From the NCBI RefSeq assembly GCF_004006015.1, contig NZ_CP034766.1, positions 2,823,001-2,887,000 of the forward strand: a stretch of DNA of 64,000 bases, given 5' to 3'. Positions 38,876-49,502 of the stretch are shown piece by piece. The notes under the pieces were generated by a model that made no database searches, had not been told where the DNA came from, and saw nothing but the letters and a program-made list of their open reading frames with translations. Each line of letters begins with the position of its first letter. Position 1 is the stretch's first letter. The DNA comes from Rhodococcus sp. X156 (GTDB lineage: Bacteria > Actinomycetota > Actinomycetes > Mycobacteriales > Mycobacteriaceae). The position numbers were made by a program, and so were the translations under genes.

Positions 38876-40797
38876 TTGACCCCCAAGGTCTCGAGTAGTC
38901 CGGTCAGTGCGGTGACGGCGTTGATGCCCACGCCCAGGAAGCCGTCGGGCTGGTGCTCGTTGTCGGCGAAGCCCTTCTTGGCCCCGGCGACGAACACCTG
39001 GCCCGCCCCGGCCTCGCGCAGCGCGGCCACCGCGGCCGAGCCGTCGGCCCCGTAGCGCTTGTCGGTGCCGCAGACGACGGCCACCGGGCTCTCCGCCGCG
39101 GCGAAGGCCGCGCGGACGGCGTCGGCGGAGTCCAGCGGACCCGGGTTGACCACCGCGATGCCGCCGCTGGCCAGCAGGTTGGTGATGAAGCCGGCCCGCA
39201 CGTTGTGCTCGGCGATGGGGCCCAGGGTGGCCAGGAAGGCCGTGGGCCGCGAGCCGGTGGCCGCCAGGTGCGCGTCGGAGCGGTCCCGCAGGCGCTCGAA
39301 CGCCGCGGCGTAGCGGATCACCGGCAGCGCGCCGGTGTCCCCGGTGGTCCCGGGGTTGGCGACCGGGTCCTCGTCCAGGTTGGGGAACTCGTTGACGCCG
39401 GTGAGGGCGGTGCGCCGGTGCGCGATGTCGTCCTTGCGACGCTCGCGGGTGACGGCGATGCGCTCGTCCAGCAGGCCCTTGTCCAGCGCCGCGCGGAAGC
39501 CGCCGGCCGCCTCGAGCTCCTGGAAGAACGCCCACGCCGTCTCGGCGACCTGGTCGGTGAGCTGCTCCACGTAGTAGGAGCCACCGGCCGGGTCGACCAC
39601 GCGACCGAGGTGCGACTCCTCCAGCAGCAGCAGCTGGGTGTTGCGGGCGATGCGCGCGGCGAAGGCGTCGGAGACCCCCGGTGCGCCGTCGGGCAGGGCC
39701 GCGTCGAAGGGCAGCACGGTGACCGCGTCCGCCCCGCCCACGCCGGCGCCGAAGGCGGCGACGGTGGTGCGCAGCATGTTCACCCACGGGTCGCGCTGGC
39801 TCATCATCGCCGCGGAGGTGACGACGTGCTGGCGGGCGCCACCGGCCGCGGCGGCGCCGACGACCTCGGCCACCCGCGCCCACAGCCGGCGACCGGCGCG
39901 CAGCTTGGCGATGGTCTGGAACTGGTCGTCGGTGGCGGCGTGCCGGAAGTCGATCTGGGCCAGGGCCTCGGCGACCTCCAGGCCGGCGTCGGTGAGGGCC
40001 CGCAGGTACTCCACCCCGGCGGCCAGGCTCGCGCCCAGCTCCTGGGCGTCGCTGGCGCCGGCGTCGTGGAACACGGTGCCGTCCACCACCAGGCTGCGCA
40101 GCAGGCCCGGACGCTCCACCGCCTGCTGGGCCAGCTCCACCGCGGCGGGCATGACGTCCTGGCCGGTGCGGATGAGCACGGTCAGCGGGTCGGCGCCGAG
40201 GGAGGCCTCCACGTCGGCGGACTCGAACTCCCCGCTGGCGTCGACCACGTCCAGGAAGGCCTGCGCGGCGGCGGCGAAGTCGGCGCCGGCATCCAGCACC
40301 ACCGGGGCCAGGTCCAGGTACACGCCCTCGAGGACCTTGGGCAGCGCGGAGATCGCCATGTCGTCCCCGCCCAGCGCCAGCCACAGCGAGGTGACGCCGT
40401 TCTCCAGGTCGGTGAGCACCGCCTGGTTGAGCTTCTCGGCGTCGGCGTCAGCGCCCACGCCGCGGCCCACCCGGGTGCGCACGTGCCAGCCCACCGTCAC
40501 GTCCGGGCGCGGGTTGCGGCCCCGGGTGAACGGCGCGACCCCGGGCAGCGGGTGCTCAGGCAGCGAGTCGCCAGGGGTGTAGAGCGGGGCGACGGTGATC
40601 CCGTCGTAGGTCAGCGTGTCCAGCAGGCGCTCGGGCTCCTCGCCCAGCTCGGCCGGCTCCACCCGGCGGGACTTGGCCAGCACGCCGGCCACCGCCTTGC
40701 GCCAGGCCGCGAGGGCCTGGGGGTCGATGCCGTCCGATGCGCCGACCAGCGCGCTGGCCGGCAGCCCCGCGTCGTCGTGTGCAGACTCCGTCGTCAT
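38872..40797 (-). CDS. mutA: Methylmalonyl-CoA mutase small subunit
   Basis: 641 residues, structural partner of MutB with the same fold. [30 protein letters not shown] (about 405-434) matches the large-subunit barrel, but the C-terminal B12-like domain has lost the DxHxxG motif, so it does not bind cobalamin. First gene of the operon; ATG 40797. It faces the divergent nucleoside phosphorylase gene across 98 bp. Confidence 0.95.
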
Positions 40798-40881
40798 TCC
40801 GGTGATGCTAATGGCCGTGTGCCAGGCCACGTCCAAGCACCTCCGGTTGCGGCGACCGGGCACCGCCGGCGCAGGAGGTCC

Positions 40882-40887
40882 TAGGGT
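40882..40887 (+). promoter_or_regulatory. Putative -10 of the nucleoside phosphorylase gene (leaderless)
   Basis: TAGGGT ends 8 nt before GTG 40896. Confidence 0.4.
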
Positions 40888-40895
40888 CTGCGAGC

Positions 40896-41729
40896 GTGAC
40901 CTCTCCCCGTGCGAGCACCCCACCGTCCGACGTCTCCACCGACCCCGCCGGCGCGGCCCGGGCCGCCGCTGCGGCCATCGCCGAGCGCACCGGCCACAGC
41001 CACCACGACGTGGCCGTGGTGCTGGGCTCGGGCTGGCGCCCCGCCGCCGACCGGCTGGGCACCGCCGACGCCGAGATCGCCATGAGCGAGCTGCCCGGCT
41101 TCACCGCCCCCAGCGTGGCGGGGCAGGCGAACGCGGTGCGGTCGGTGCAGGTAGGCAGCGTGCGGGTGCTGGTGCTGCTGGGGCGCATCCACGCCTACGA
41201 GGGCTACGACCTGGCCGACGTGGTGCACCCGGTGCGGGCGGCGTGCGCGGCGGGCGTGCGCACGGTGGTGCTCACCAACGCCGCGGGCGGGCTGCACCAG
41301 GGGATGACGGTGGGCCAGCCGGTGCTCATCGCCGACCACCTCAACCTCACCGCCCGCTCCCCGCTGGTGGGCCCGCGCTTCGTGGACCTGACCGACGCCT
41401 ACTCCCCCGCGCTGCGGGCGGCGGCCCGCGAGCTCGACCCCACGCTCACCGAGGGCGTCTACGCCGGGCTGCCCGGCCCGCACTACGAGACGCCGGCGGA
41501 GATCCGGATGCTGCGCACCCTGGGCGCCGACCTGGTGGGCATGTCCACCGTGCACGAGACCATCGCCGCCCGGGCCGACGGCGCTGACGTGCTGGGCATC
41601 TCGCTGGTGACCAACCTGGCCGCCGGCATCACCGGCCAGCCGCTGGACCACGCGGAGGTTCTCGCCGCGGGCGCTGCGGCCACCGAGGACATGGGCGCGC
41701 TGCTGCACGGCCTGCTGAGCCGCCTGTGA
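40896..41729 (+). CDS. deoD: Purine nucleoside phosphorylase
   Basis: 277 residues, trimeric PNP class (inosine/guanosine type). Phosphorolyses purine nucleosides to base and ribose-1-phosphate. Motifs are VVLGSGW (about 42-48) for phosphate, [30 protein letters not shown] and GMSTVHE. It overlaps the mutase gene downstream by GTGA; the pair can channel ribose-1-phosphate onward to ribose-5-phosphate. Confidence 0.93.
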   Translation: MTSPRASTPPSDVSTDPAGAARAAAAAIAERTGHSHHDVAVVLGSGWRPAADRLGTADAEIAMSELPGFTAPSVAGQANAVRSVQVGSVRVLVLLGRIHAYEGYDLADVVHPVRAACAAGVRTVVLTNAAGGLHQGMTVGQPVLIADHLNLTARSPLVGPRFVDLTDAYSPALRAAARELDPTLTEGVYAGLPGPHYETPAEIRMLRTLGADLVGMSTVHETIAARADGADVLGISLVTNLAAGITGQPLDHAEVLAAGAAATEDMGALLHGLLSRL

Positions 41730-43408
41730 ACCCCACCCCGCAGCAGGTGCAGGACTGGCTGGACGGCGACCCGGACGAGTCCACCCGCGTCGAGCTGGCC
41801 GCACTGGCTGCCGCGGACGCCCCGGAGCTGGCCCAGCGCTTCGCCGGGCCGCTGCGCTTCGGCACCGCGGGGCTGCGCGGGCCGGTCCGCGCTGGCCCGA
41901 ACGGGATGAACGTGGCCGTGGTGGTGCGCACCACCGCCGGGCTGGCCCGCTGGCTGGGCGAGCACGGCCACGGCGGCGGCGTGGTGGTGGTGGGCCGCGA
42001 CGCCCGGCACGGCTCCGCGGCGTTCGCCGAGGCCACAGCCCAGGTGCTGCGCGCCGCCGGCTTCGCGGTGCGCCAGCTGCCCCGGCCGCTGCCCACGCCG
42101 GTGCTGGCCTTCGCGGTGCGCGACTGGGGCGCGGTGGCCGGGGTGCAGGTGACCGCCTCGCACAACCCCGCCGCCGACAACGGCTACAAGCTCTACCTGG
42201 CCGGCGGGGCCCAGCTGGTGCCACCCACCGACGCCGAGATCGAGACCGCGACCGCCGCGGTCGGCCCGGCCAACCAGGTGCCCCGCCAGCCCGACCCGCA
42301 GCCGGACGCGGGGCCGGCGGAGGCGCTGCTGCAGGCCTACCTGGACCGGGTGGCCGCCCTGCCCCGCGGGCGTGAGCGCCGGCTGCGGGTGGCGCTCACC
42401 CCGCTGCACGGGGTGGGCGGGCAAGCGGGCGTCGAGGCGCTGCGGCGGGCCGGCTTCACCGACGTGCACGTGGTGGCCGCGCAGGCCGAGCCCGACCCGG
42501 ACTTCCCCACCGTGGCCTTCCCCAACCCCGAGGAGCCCGGCGCCTGCGACCTGCTGCTGGCGCTGGCCGCGGAGGTGGACGCCGACCTGGCCGTCGCCCT
42601 GGACCCCGACGCCGACCGCTGTGCGGTGGGGGTGCCCACGCCCGACGGCTGGCGGATGCTGCGCGGCGACGAGCTGGGGGTGCTGCTGGGCCAGCACGTG
42701 CTCGCCACCCTGGGCGCCGCCCCCGGCGCCCCAGATACCGCGGACGCCGCCGACCCGCTGGTGGCCAGCACGGTGGTCAGCTCACGGCTGCTGGCCGCGG
42801 TGGCCGCCGAGCACGGAGCCCGGCACGCGGAGACGCTCACCGGGTTCAAGTGGCTGGTGCGCGCCGGCGAGGGGCTGGTCTACGCCTACGAGGAGGCCAT
42901 CGGCTACTGCGTGGACCCGGACGCGGTGCGCGACAAGGACGGCATCTCCGCGGCCGTGCTGGCCTGCGACCTGGCGGCGACGCTGCGGGCGCAGGGCCGC
43001 GGGCTGCCGGACGTGCTGGACGAGCTCGCCCTGCGCCACGGCCTGCACGCCGGCGACCAGGTGTCGGTGCGGGTGCAGCACGTGGAGCAGAGCTCGGCGA
43101 TGATGCAGCGGCTGCGGGCGGCGCTGCCCACAGCCCTGGACGGCAGCACGGTGGCCGCCGAGGACCTGCGTCCGCGCACCGACGCGGTGGTGCTCCGCGG
43201 CGCCGACGTCCGCGTGGTGGTGCGCCCGTCCGGCACCGAGCCCAAGCTCAAGTGCTACCTGGAGGTGGTGGCGCCGGTCGCCGACCGGGCGAGCCTGCCC
43301 GCGGCGCGGGCCCAGGCAGCGGCCCGGCTGGAGCGCCTCCGCACCGAGGTGCTGGCGCTGCTCGGTGCCCCCGAGCCGCCAGTCCCCGGGCAGCCGGACG
43401 CTGCCTAG
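41726..43408 (+). CDS. pmmB: Phosphohexomutase/phosphopentomutase (PmmB-like)
   Basis: 560 residues, alpha-D-phosphohexomutase family. The catalytic serine loop [16 protein letters not shown] (about 138-153), metal loop DPDADRC (about 293-299), sugar loop around EEAIGY and phosphate loop [12 protein letters not shown] are intact. Position behind the nucleoside phosphorylase suggests a phosphopentomutase role in nucleoside salvage, though phosphomannomutase activity is possible. Its TAG overlaps the stop of the convergent aldo/keto reductase in CTAG. Confidence 0.92.
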   Translation: MNPTPQQVQDWLDGDPDESTRVELAALAAADAPELAQRFAGPLRFGTAGLRGPVRAGPNGMNVAVVVRTTAGLARWLGEHGHGGGVVVVGRDARHGSAAFAEATAQVLRAAGFAVRQLPRPLPTPVLAFAVRDWGAVAGVQVTASHNPAADNGYKLYLAGGAQLVPPTDAEIETATAAVGPANQVPRQPDPQPDAGPAEALLQAYLDRVAALPRGRERRLRVALTPLHGVGGQAGVEALRRAGFTDVHVVAAQAEPDPDFPTVAFPNPEEPGACDLLLALAAEVDADLAVALDPDADRCAVGVPTPDGWRMLRGDELGVLLGQHVLATLGAAPGAPDTADAADPLVASTVVSSRLLAAVAAEHGARHAETLTGFKWLVRAGEGLVYAYEEAIGYCVDPDAVRDKDGISAAVLACDLAATLRAQGRGLPDVLDELALRHGLHAGDQVSVRVQHVEQSSAMMQRLRAALPTALDGSTVAAEDLRPRTDAVVLRGADVRVVVRPSGTEPKLKCYLEVVAPVADRASLPAARAQAAARLERLRTEVLALLGAPEPPVPGQPDAA

Positions 43409-44403
43409 ATGCCCAGCCCGCGCATGGCGGCGGCGGGGTAGCGGCTGCCGGTGAAGGCCTCCGCCGGGGCCAGTGCGTCGATGCGCACCAGGTCGTCGTC
43501 GGTCAGCGCCAGCGTCGCCGCCGCCACGTTCTGCTCCAGGTAGGTGCGGCGCTTGGTGCCCGGGATCGGCACCACGTCCTCGCCGCGGGCCTGCACCCAG
43601 GCCAGGGCCAGCTGACCCGCGGTGACGCCGCGCTCCCGGGCGAGCTCCTCCAGCCCGTGCACCACCGCCATGTTGGCCTCGAAGGCCTCCTCCGCGAAGC
43701 GCGGGTTGGCCCGGCGGAAGTCGTCGTCGGCCAGGTCCTCCGGGGAGGTGATGGCACCGGTGAGGAAGCCGCGGCCCAGCGGGGAGTACGCCACGATCCC
43801 GATGCCCAGCTCGCGGGCGGTGGGCACGATCTCCGGCTCGATGTCGCGGCTCCACAGCGACCACTCGCTCTGCAGCGCAGCGATCGGGTGCTCGGCGTGC
43901 GCGCGCCGCAGCGTCACAGCACCAGCCTCCGACAGCCCCAGGTGGCGCACCTTGCCGGCCGTCACCAGCTCGGCCATGGCCCCCACCGTCTCCTCGATCG
44001 GCGTGTCCGGGTCCACCCGGTGCAGGTAGTACAGGTCGATGTGGTCCACCCCCAGCCGCTGCAGCGAGCCGTCGCAGGACGAGCGCACGTACGCCGGGGT
44101 GCCGTTGACCCCGCGGTTGCCGTCGGCGTCCACGGTGATGCCGAACTTCGTGGCCAGCACCACCTGCTCGCGCCGGCCGGCGATGGCCGCGCCCACCAGC
44201 CGCTCGTTGGTGTGCGGGCCGTACATGTCGCTGGTGTCCAGCAGCGTCACGCCGAGGTCCAGCGCCTCGTGGATGGTGGCGGTGGACTCGGCGTCGTCGC
44301 GCGGGCCGTAGAAGGCGCTCATGCCCATGCAGCCGAGGCCCTGCGCGCTCACCTCCAGGTCGCCGAGCCAGCGGGTGGGCAAGGTCTGGTCGCCAGGTGT
44401 CAC
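43405..44403 (-). CDS. Aldo/keto reductase
   Basis: 332 residues, AKR fold. Catalytic tetrad residues are visible: Asp and Tyr in [10 protein letters not shown], Lys in VLATKFG, His in [14 protein letters not shown] binding in [28 protein letters not shown] at the N terminus marks the AKR13-like group. Substrate unknown. GTG 44403. About 190 bp without a recognised feature separate it from the divergent SRPBCC gene. Confidence 0.9.
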   Translation of the reverse strand: MTPGDQTLPTRWLGDLEVSAQGLGCMGMSAFYGPRDDAESTATIHEALDLGVTLLDTSDMYGPHTNERLVGAAIAGRREQVVLATKFGITVDADGNRGVNGTPAYVRSSCDGSLQRLGVDHIDLYYLHRVDPDTPIEETVGAMAELVTAGKVRHLGLSEAGAVTLRRAHAEHPIAALQSEWSLWSRDIEPEIVPTARELGIGIVAYSPLGRGFLTGAITSPEDLADDDFRRANPRFAEEAFEANMAVVHGLEELARERGVTAGQLALAWVQARGEDVVPIPGTKRRTYLEQNVAAATLALTDDDLVRIDALAPAEAFTGSRYPAAAMRGLGI

Positions 44404-44593
44404 GGGCGCTCCTCAGGCTGGGCAGAACACGTCACGATCGGGTGCTCACGCACGCTTCTCGCTGCGCGCCAGCGCGTCAACTGGAGCGTCGTCACCGCGC
44501 AGGACGGTGGGGGCGCCCCTATCCTGCAAGGGCGCCGACGCCACCCAGTCCTGGGTCGAGCGCGGCAACCGGCCCCAGCAGAGGAGCACGTCC

Positions 44594-45031
44594 GTGATCA
44601 CCGTGACCCGCACGACGACGGCAACCCCGGAGCAGGTGTGGGACGTGCTCAACGACGGCTGGCTCTACGTCGGCTGGGTGGTAGGCACCTCCACCATTCG
44701 TGAGGTGGACAAGAGCTGGCCGCAGCCGGAGTCGAAGCTGTACCACTCCGTGGGCGTCTGGCCGCTCACCCTGAACGACTCCACCTCGGTGGTCAGCGTC
44801 GACCCGGGCCGCTGCCTGGAGCTGCAGGCCCGCGGAAACCCCGGCGGTGAGGCCCGGGTGGTGGTGACCACCGAGCCCCGCGACGGCGGCACGCTGGTCA
44901 CCATGGCCGAGGACGCGATCCGGGGTCCCGGCCGCCTCGTCCCCTACCCGCTGCGCTGGGCCAGCATCTGGCCGCGCAACACGGAGAGCCTGCGGCGGCT
45001 GTGCGCCCTGGCCGAGGGCCGCGCACGCTGA
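44594..45031 (+). CDS. SRPBCC (polyketide cyclase/START-like) protein
   Basis: 145 residues. TVTRTTTATPEQVWDVLNDG at the N terminus and the GTLVTMAED strand with the C-terminal long helix are typical of the SRPBCC/Bet v1 helix-grip fold, which binds hydrophobic ligands. No ligand can be inferred. GTG 44594 (TCC GTG ATC) fits the family start. Confidence 0.78.
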   Translation: MITVTRTTTATPEQVWDVLNDGWLYVGWVVGTSTIREVDKSWPQPESKLYHSVGVWPLTLNDSTSVVSVDPGRCLELQARGNPGGEARVVVTTEPRDGGTLVTMAEDAIRGPGRLVPYPLRWASIWPRNTESLRRLCALAEGRAR

Positions 45032-45054
45032 GCTGAGCTGCCGCCGAGCACCAG

Positions 45055-45079
45055 CCGGGCCACGTCCGCGACGTGGCCC
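45055..45079. terminator. Hairpin between convergent genes
   Basis: CGGGCCACGTC and its exact complement around a 3-nt loop (11-bp stem) between the SRPBCC gene and the membrane-protein gene. Confidence 0.7.
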
Positions 45080-45104
45080 GACCGACGTCCGGGGTGGTGG
45101 GCCC

Positions 45105-45653
45105 TCAGACCAGTCGGTCGGCGAGGCCGCGGAGCAGGTCGGCGGGGCGCTGCTGCTCCCCCTGCTGAGAACCGAGCACCATGATCGCGCCGGTGAGCAC
45201 CGGGATGGCCCACTGCGTCACGGCGAGCTGCTTCTGCGCCTGGGCGACCGCCTCCGGGGTGCTGCCCGCCGGGGTGGTCGCGCCGGCGGCCGGCGTCTGG
45301 CCGGCCTGGGCGACCTTGGCGCCCAGCGTCCCGCTGTAGGCGGTGGCCCCCACGGCCGCCGCGGTGAGCGCCGCCTTGACCACCGTGTTGGCGGTGGCCC
45401 CCTTCTGCCCGGCCAGCCGGCCGCGGTTGACCAGGACGAGGCCGAGCCCCCCGACGAGGTGCGCCCCGATGGCCACCGCGTTGACCGGCGCCCACCGGGC
45501 CCAGCCCGCCGCGGCCACGCGGGACCGCTCTGCCGGGTCGGCCACGTCCGAGGCGGCACCGTTGAGTCCGACCGCGCCCATCAGCGACCCACCGAACCAG
45601 GCCGCACCCCCCAGGTCGTGCATCGCCCTGATCACCGTGTTGCGCTCAGACAT
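45105..45653 (-). CDS. Hypothetical membrane protein
   Basis: 182 residues. Hydrophobic segments lie at about 15-35 (GGAAWFGGSLMGAVGLNG), 52-75, 88-107 and 143-162; the loop between the last two is Gln/Ala/Pro-rich (QAGQTPAAGATTPAGSTPEA). I do not recognise a family with a known role. The start ATG 45653 has a GGGGGAC stretch upstream. It is divergent from the sigma factor gene across 139 bp. Confidence 0.7.
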   Translation of the reverse strand: MSERNTVIRAMHDLGGAAWFGGSLMGAVGLNGAASDVADPAERSRVAAAGWARWAPVNAVAIGAHLVGGLGLVLVNRGRLAGQKGATANTVVKAALTAAAVGATAYSGTLGAKVAQAGQTPAAGATTPAGSTPEAVAQAQKQLAVTQWAIPVLTGAIMVLGSQQGEQQRPADLLRGLADRLV

Positions 45654-45792
45654 CGTGTCCCCCTGGGTCGTCTGTCGATCATTTCTGCTGGTCAGTGCCC
45701 GACGAGTCGACCACAGGCGGTGCGGCCACGCGCGACGAGCACGGGGGGCGATCTCACGTCTGCCGCTCCCGCGGCGTCTACTGGACGTGGCC

Positions 45793-46269
45793 ATGAGACC
45801 TTTCGAGCACGTCGTCCGCGAGCACGGCGCCACCGTGCTGCGGGTGTGTCGCGCCGTCCTCGGCCCCGACGAGGCCGAGGACGCCTGGTCGGAGACCTTC
45901 CTGGCCGCGCTGCGCGCCTACCCGCAGCTGCCCGAGGACGCCAACGTCCAGGCCTGGCTGGTGACCATCGCCAAGCGCAAGGCCATCGACGTGCACCGCA
46001 CGCGCGCCCGCACCCCGCTGCCGGTGGCCGAGGTGCCGGAGGCGGCCGACCCGGCCCCGCACCCCGCGCACCGGGACGACGCGCTGTGGTCGGCGCTGGC
46101 GGCGCTGCCCCGCAAGCAGCGCGAGGCCATCGCGTACCACCACGTCGGTGGCCTGCCGTTCGCCGAGGTGGCCGTGCTGCTGGAGAACACCGAGAGCGCT
46201 GCCCGCCGCGCCGCGGCCGACGGCATGAAGACGCTGCGCGCCCGCTACCCACGAGGAGCCCGCCCATGA
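45793..46269 (+). CDS. ECF-type RNA polymerase sigma factor
   Basis: 158 residues: sigma region 2 (about 5-72, with DEAEDAWSETFLAAL and the region 2.4-like WLVTIAKRKAIDVHR) and region 4 (about 95-150, LPRKQREAIAYHHVGGLPFAEVA). This is the two-domain ECF architecture. No anti-sigma gene follows; instead the stop overlaps ogt (ATGA), and alkB follows. It may direct its own operon in response to alkylation damage. ATG 45793 is preferred; GTG 45787 is also in frame. Confidence 0.85.
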   Translation: MRPFEHVVREHGATVLRVCRAVLGPDEAEDAWSETFLAALRAYPQLPEDANVQAWLVTIAKRKAIDVHRTRARTPLPVAEVPEAADPAPHPAHRDDALWSALAALPRKQREAIAYHHVGGLPFAEVAVLLENTESAARRAAADGMKTLRARYPRGARP

Positions 46270-46883
46270 CCAGCCCAGAGCCCGCTGCGGAGCTCTTCCC
46301 AGCCGCCGACGAGGCACCCGCCCTGCACCGCCTCCGCACCCGGCTGGCCGCCGACGCCGACGCCGCCGGGCTGCTCGACCTCGCCTACCGCACGGTGGAC
46401 AGCCCCGTCGGGTCGCTGCTGCTGGTGGCCACCGAGCGGGGCCTGGTGCGGGTGGCCTTCGCCGGTGAGGACCACGACGCGGTGCTCGCCGCACTCGCCA
46501 CCCGCATCAGCCCTCGGGTGCTGCACGCACCTGCCCGGCTGGACCAGCCCGCCCGCGAGCTCGCCGAGTACTTCGCCGGGCAGCGGCAGACCTTCACGGT
46601 GCCGGTGGACCTGCGGCTCAGCTCCGGCTTCCGGCGCCAGGTGCTCGACCGGATGCGGGAGATCGCCTATGGACGCACCGCCAGCTACCGCGGTCTCGCC
46701 GTCGCGGCCGGCAGCCCCCGCGCGGTGCGCGCGGTGGGCAGCGCCTGCGCCACCAACCCCCTGCCGGTGGTGATCCCCTGCCACCGGGTGCTCCGGTCGG
46801 ACGGCACCCTGGGCGGCTACCTCGGTGGGCTGGCCGCCAAGACCGTGCTGCTGGAGCTGGAGAGCGCGGGAACCGCCGCGTGA
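46266..46883 (+). CDS. ogt: Methylated-DNA--protein-cysteine methyltransferase (Ogt-type)
   Basis: 205 residues. The suicide repair protein moves methyl groups from O6-methylguanine to its own Cys172 in PCHR. The C-terminal active domain (about 118-200) has GRTASYRGLAVAAGSPRAVRAVG and the NPLPVVIPCHRV loop. The first 40 residues, before YRTVDSPVGSLLL, are an extra helix-rich segment with several Glu/Asp/Arg. Overlaps both neighbours by 4 nt (ATGA upstream, GTGA downstream), so the three genes are a tight operon. Confidence 0.94.
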   Translation: MTSPEPAAELFPAADEAPALHRLRTRLAADADAAGLLDLAYRTVDSPVGSLLLVATERGLVRVAFAGEDHDAVLAALATRISPRVLHAPARLDQPARELAEYFAGQRQTFTVPVDLRLSSGFRRQVLDRMREIAYGRTASYRGLAVAAGSPRAVRAVGSACATNPLPVVIPCHRVLRSDGTLGGYLGGLAAKTVLLELESAGTAA

Positions 46884-47530
46884 GCGAGCTGTTCCCCCGC
46901 GTGCGCACCGAGGTGGCCCCCGGTGCGGTGCACGTGCCCGACTGGTTGGACCTCGCCGCGCAGCGCCGCCTGGTGCGCGCCTGCCGGGAGTGGTCGGCCG
47001 CCCCGGCGCCGATGCGCGCCGCCCGCACACCCGGCGGTGGCCAGATGAGCGTGCAGACGGTGTGCCTGGGCTGGCACTGGTCGCCCTACCGCTACACCCG
47101 CACTGCGGTGGACGTCGACGACGCCCCGGTGACCCCGTTCCCGGACTGGCTGGGCGAGCTGGGCCGGGAGGCGGTGGCCGCCGCGCACGGGCGGCCGGCC
47201 CCGGACTACCGGCCAGACGTGGCGCTGGTGAACTACTACGACGACACCGCCAAGATGGGTCTGCACCAGGACAAGGACGAGCGCGCCGACGACCCGGTGG
47301 TCAGCCTCAGCCTGGGCGACAGCGCCGTCTTCCGGTTCGGCAACACCGAGAACCGCAACCGGCCGTGGACCGACGTGGAGCTGCGCTCGGGTGATCTGTT
47401 CGTCTTCGGCGGACCGTCCCGCTTCGCCTTTCACGGCGTGGTGCGCACCCTGCCCGGCAGCTGCGAGCTGCCCATCGGCCTGCCGCGGGGCCGGCTGAAC
47501 ATCACCCTGCGGGTGTCCGGCCTGGGCTGA
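46880..47530 (+). CDS. alkB: AlkB-like 2-oxoglutarate/Fe(II) dioxygenase (DNA dealkylation)
   Basis: 216 residues, the length of E. coli AlkB. Iron ligands His129 and Asp131 (HQDKDE) and His185 (FAFHGV), and the 2-oxoglutarate Arg in RGRLNITLR (204-212) are all intact and spaced as in E. coli AlkB. It oxidatively removes methyl groups from 1-methyladenine and 3-methylcytosine. Last gene of the sigma factor, ogt, alkB operon. Confidence 0.93.
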   Translation: MSELFPRVRTEVAPGAVHVPDWLDLAAQRRLVRACREWSAAPAPMRAARTPGGGQMSVQTVCLGWHWSPYRYTRTAVDVDDAPVTPFPDWLGELGREAVAAAHGRPAPDYRPDVALVNYYDDTAKMGLHQDKDERADDPVVSLSLGDSAVFRFGNTENRNRPWTDVELRSGDLFVFGGPSRFAFHGVVRTLPGSCELPIGLPRGRLNITLRVSGLG

Positions 47531-47552
47531 CCGGGCGGGGCCCAGCCGTGGA

Positions 47553-48176
47553 CTAGCGGGGACCGAACTGGCGGTCACCGGCGTCGCCCAGGCCCGGCAC
47601 GATGTAGGCGTTCTCGTCCAGGTCCTCGTCGATGCTGGCGGTGATCAGCCGGATCGGCAGCCCGCTGTCCTCCAGCCGCTGCACTCCCTGGGGGGCGACC
47701 AGCGCGCACAGCACGGTGATGTCGGTGGCGCCGCGGCCGGTGAGCAGCTCCACGGTGCCCACCATCGACCCGCCGGTGGCCAGCATCGGGTCGAGCACGA
47801 ACACCGGGGTGCTGGAGAGGTCGTCCGGCAGGGACTGCAGGTAGGTGACCGGCTGGTGGGTCTCCTCGTCCCGGGCCATGCCGACGAAGCCCATCTGCGC
47901 CTCCGGGATCAGCGCGTGCGCCTGCTCCACCATGCCCAGCCCGGCGCGCAGCACGGGGACCAGCAGCGGCGGCTTGGCCAGGGCGTACCCGGTGGTGGTG
48001 GTGAGCGGGGTCAGGACGTCGAACTCGCGGACCGGGGCGGTGCTGGTGGCCTCGTAGACCAGCATCTTGGTCAGCTCCCCCAGCGCTGCTCGGAAGCCCG
48101 CGTTGTCGGTGCGCGCGTCGCGCATCGTGGTGAGTCGAGCGGCGGCCAGCGGGTGGTCGAGCAGATGCACGTGCAT
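47553..48176 (-). CDS. upp: Uracil phosphoribosyltransferase
   Basis: 207 residues. Makes UMP from uracil and PRPP. The PRPP loop [17 protein letters not shown] (about 129-145), [10 protein letters not shown] (about 74-83), and the uracil-binding [15 protein letters not shown] end are typical. ATG 48176. Divergent from the Rv3311-like gene across 96 bp. Confidence 0.96.
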   Translation of the reverse strand: MHVHLLDHPLAAARLTTMRDARTDNAGFRAALGELTKMLVYEATSTAPVREFDVLTPLTTTTGYALAKPPLLVPVLRAGLGMVEQAHALIPEAQMGFVGMARDEETHQPVTYLQSLPDDLSSTPVFVLDPMLATGGSMVGTVELLTGRGATDITVLCALVAPQGVQRLEDSGLPIRLITASIDEDLDENAYIVPGLGDAGDRQFGPR

Positions 48177-48259
48177 GCGGGCAGGATATGCGGGGCGCCT
48201 GCCGGGCTCGCTGCCGCCGGTGCCGGCCTGCCTCTGCAACCGGCACACCCGGTCGCCAC

Positions 48260-48265
48260 TAGGCT
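48260..48265 (+). promoter_or_regulatory. Putative -10 of the Rv3311-like gene (leaderless)
   Basis: TAGGCT lies 7 nt before ATG 48273. Confidence 0.45.
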
Positions 48266-48272
48266 CGCCCCC

Positions 48273-49502
48273 ATGGCACAGGACATCGTTCCGGTCGAGC
48301 TCGGACTCACCGAGGGTGACGTGCTCACCCTCTGGGCGCCGCGCTGGCGGGAAGACGGCGAGGAGTGGGAAGCCTTCCTCGGGCACGGCGAGCACCTCTA
48401 CTGCTTCGACGAGGTCGCCGAGCTGGCTGCCTTCATCCGGACGGTGGACGAGCACGACCTGGTGGAGCACCCGGCGTGGCCGGCGGTGACCAGCCTGGCC
48501 GTGGCCGAGCTGGAGCCGGACGAGGACCACCGCTACGACATCGTGGGAGTGCCCGAGCTGGCCGCCGGCGAGCCCGACGCCTGGACGGTGAACCAGCTCG
48601 ACGACGTGCTGCAGATGGTCGGTGCGCTCGCCGAGGTCTGCGAGCTGGACAAGGTCACCGAGGTGCTGGACTCCACCGACGGCTTCGCCGCGCTGCCGGC
48701 CGGGCCGACGGCGTTCCTGGGCAAGGACGGCCGCAAGCTCTGGGACGACCTCGGCACCGTGCTGGCCGAGCGCTGGGACGACGTGCTCGACGCCCTGGAC
48801 GGGCTGGTGTTCGTGCCTGAGGTGGACGAGGAGGCGCTGGAGACCGCGCGGGACGAGCTCCTCGCCGCCCAGCCCGACGACGACCCCGAGGAGACCGACG
48901 ACCTCGACGTGGTGGACGAGGACGAGGAGCCCGACGCCGACGCGGCGCACGAGGACGGCTTCTGGGAGAACGTCGGCATCGACCCGATCACCATCATCAC
49001 CAGCGGCGAGGAGCTGCACTCGCTGCGCTGCTACCTCGACGACAAGCCTCTCTTCCTCGGCAGCGGCGGCAAGATCGACGTCTTCACCTCCCCGCGGGCG
49101 CTGGCTCGGTTCCTCGCCGAGGACACCGACCACGACATGGCCGCGCTGAGCACCTTCGAGGAGGTGCAGCAGGCCGCCGTGGCCGGCGAGCTGGAGATCA
49201 CCGTCTCCGACGACAACACCTACGTGCTGCCCGGCATCGCCGACGACATCGCCGACGGCCCGAGCGCGGTCGACCCGGCGCAGCTGGAGCTGGCGGTGGA
49301 GCTGTTCACCGACGCCGCGGACGCCGCCGGGGACGACTCGGTGGACGTCGCGCTGGTGAGCTCCTCCCCGCTGGGCTGGTTCGTGGACTTCGTGCTCCGG
49401 CCCAACCCGACCCGGCTGGCCCCCAGCCCGCCCTTCGACGGCGAGGCGGCGGCCTGGCGCGAGCTGGAGGCCGGCTTCGACGACCGGCTGCGACGGCGAT
49501 GA
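48273..49502 (+). CDS. Conserved actinobacterial hypothetical protein (Rv3311-like)
   Basis: 409 residues, strongly acidic. It begins with [32 protein letters not shown], split here by position about 7-37, and contains a [16 protein letters not shown] segment repeated in looser form as [17 protein letters not shown] near 275, suggesting an internal duplication. An Asp/Glu-rich linker lies at about 200-230. Between upp and add, as in M. tuberculosis. No catalytic motif is seen. The stop overlaps the add start codon. Confidence 0.78.
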   Translation: MAQDIVPVELGLTEGDVLTLWAPRWREDGEEWEAFLGHGEHLYCFDEVAELAAFIRTVDEHDLVEHPAWPAVTSLAVAELEPDEDHRYDIVGVPELAAGEPDAWTVNQLDDVLQMVGALAEVCELDKVTEVLDSTDGFAALPAGPTAFLGKDGRKLWDDLGTVLAERWDDVLDALDGLVFVPEVDEEALETARDELLAAQPDDDPEETDDLDVVDEDEEPDADAAHEDGFWENVGIDPITIITSGEELHSLRCYLDDKPLFLGSGGKIDVFTSPRALARFLAEDTDHDMAALSTFEEVQQAAVAGELEITVSDDNTYVLPGIADDIADGPSAVDPAQLELAVELFTDAADAAGDDSVDVALVSSSPLGWFVDFVLRPNPTRLAPSPPFDGEAAAWRELEAGFDDRLRRR

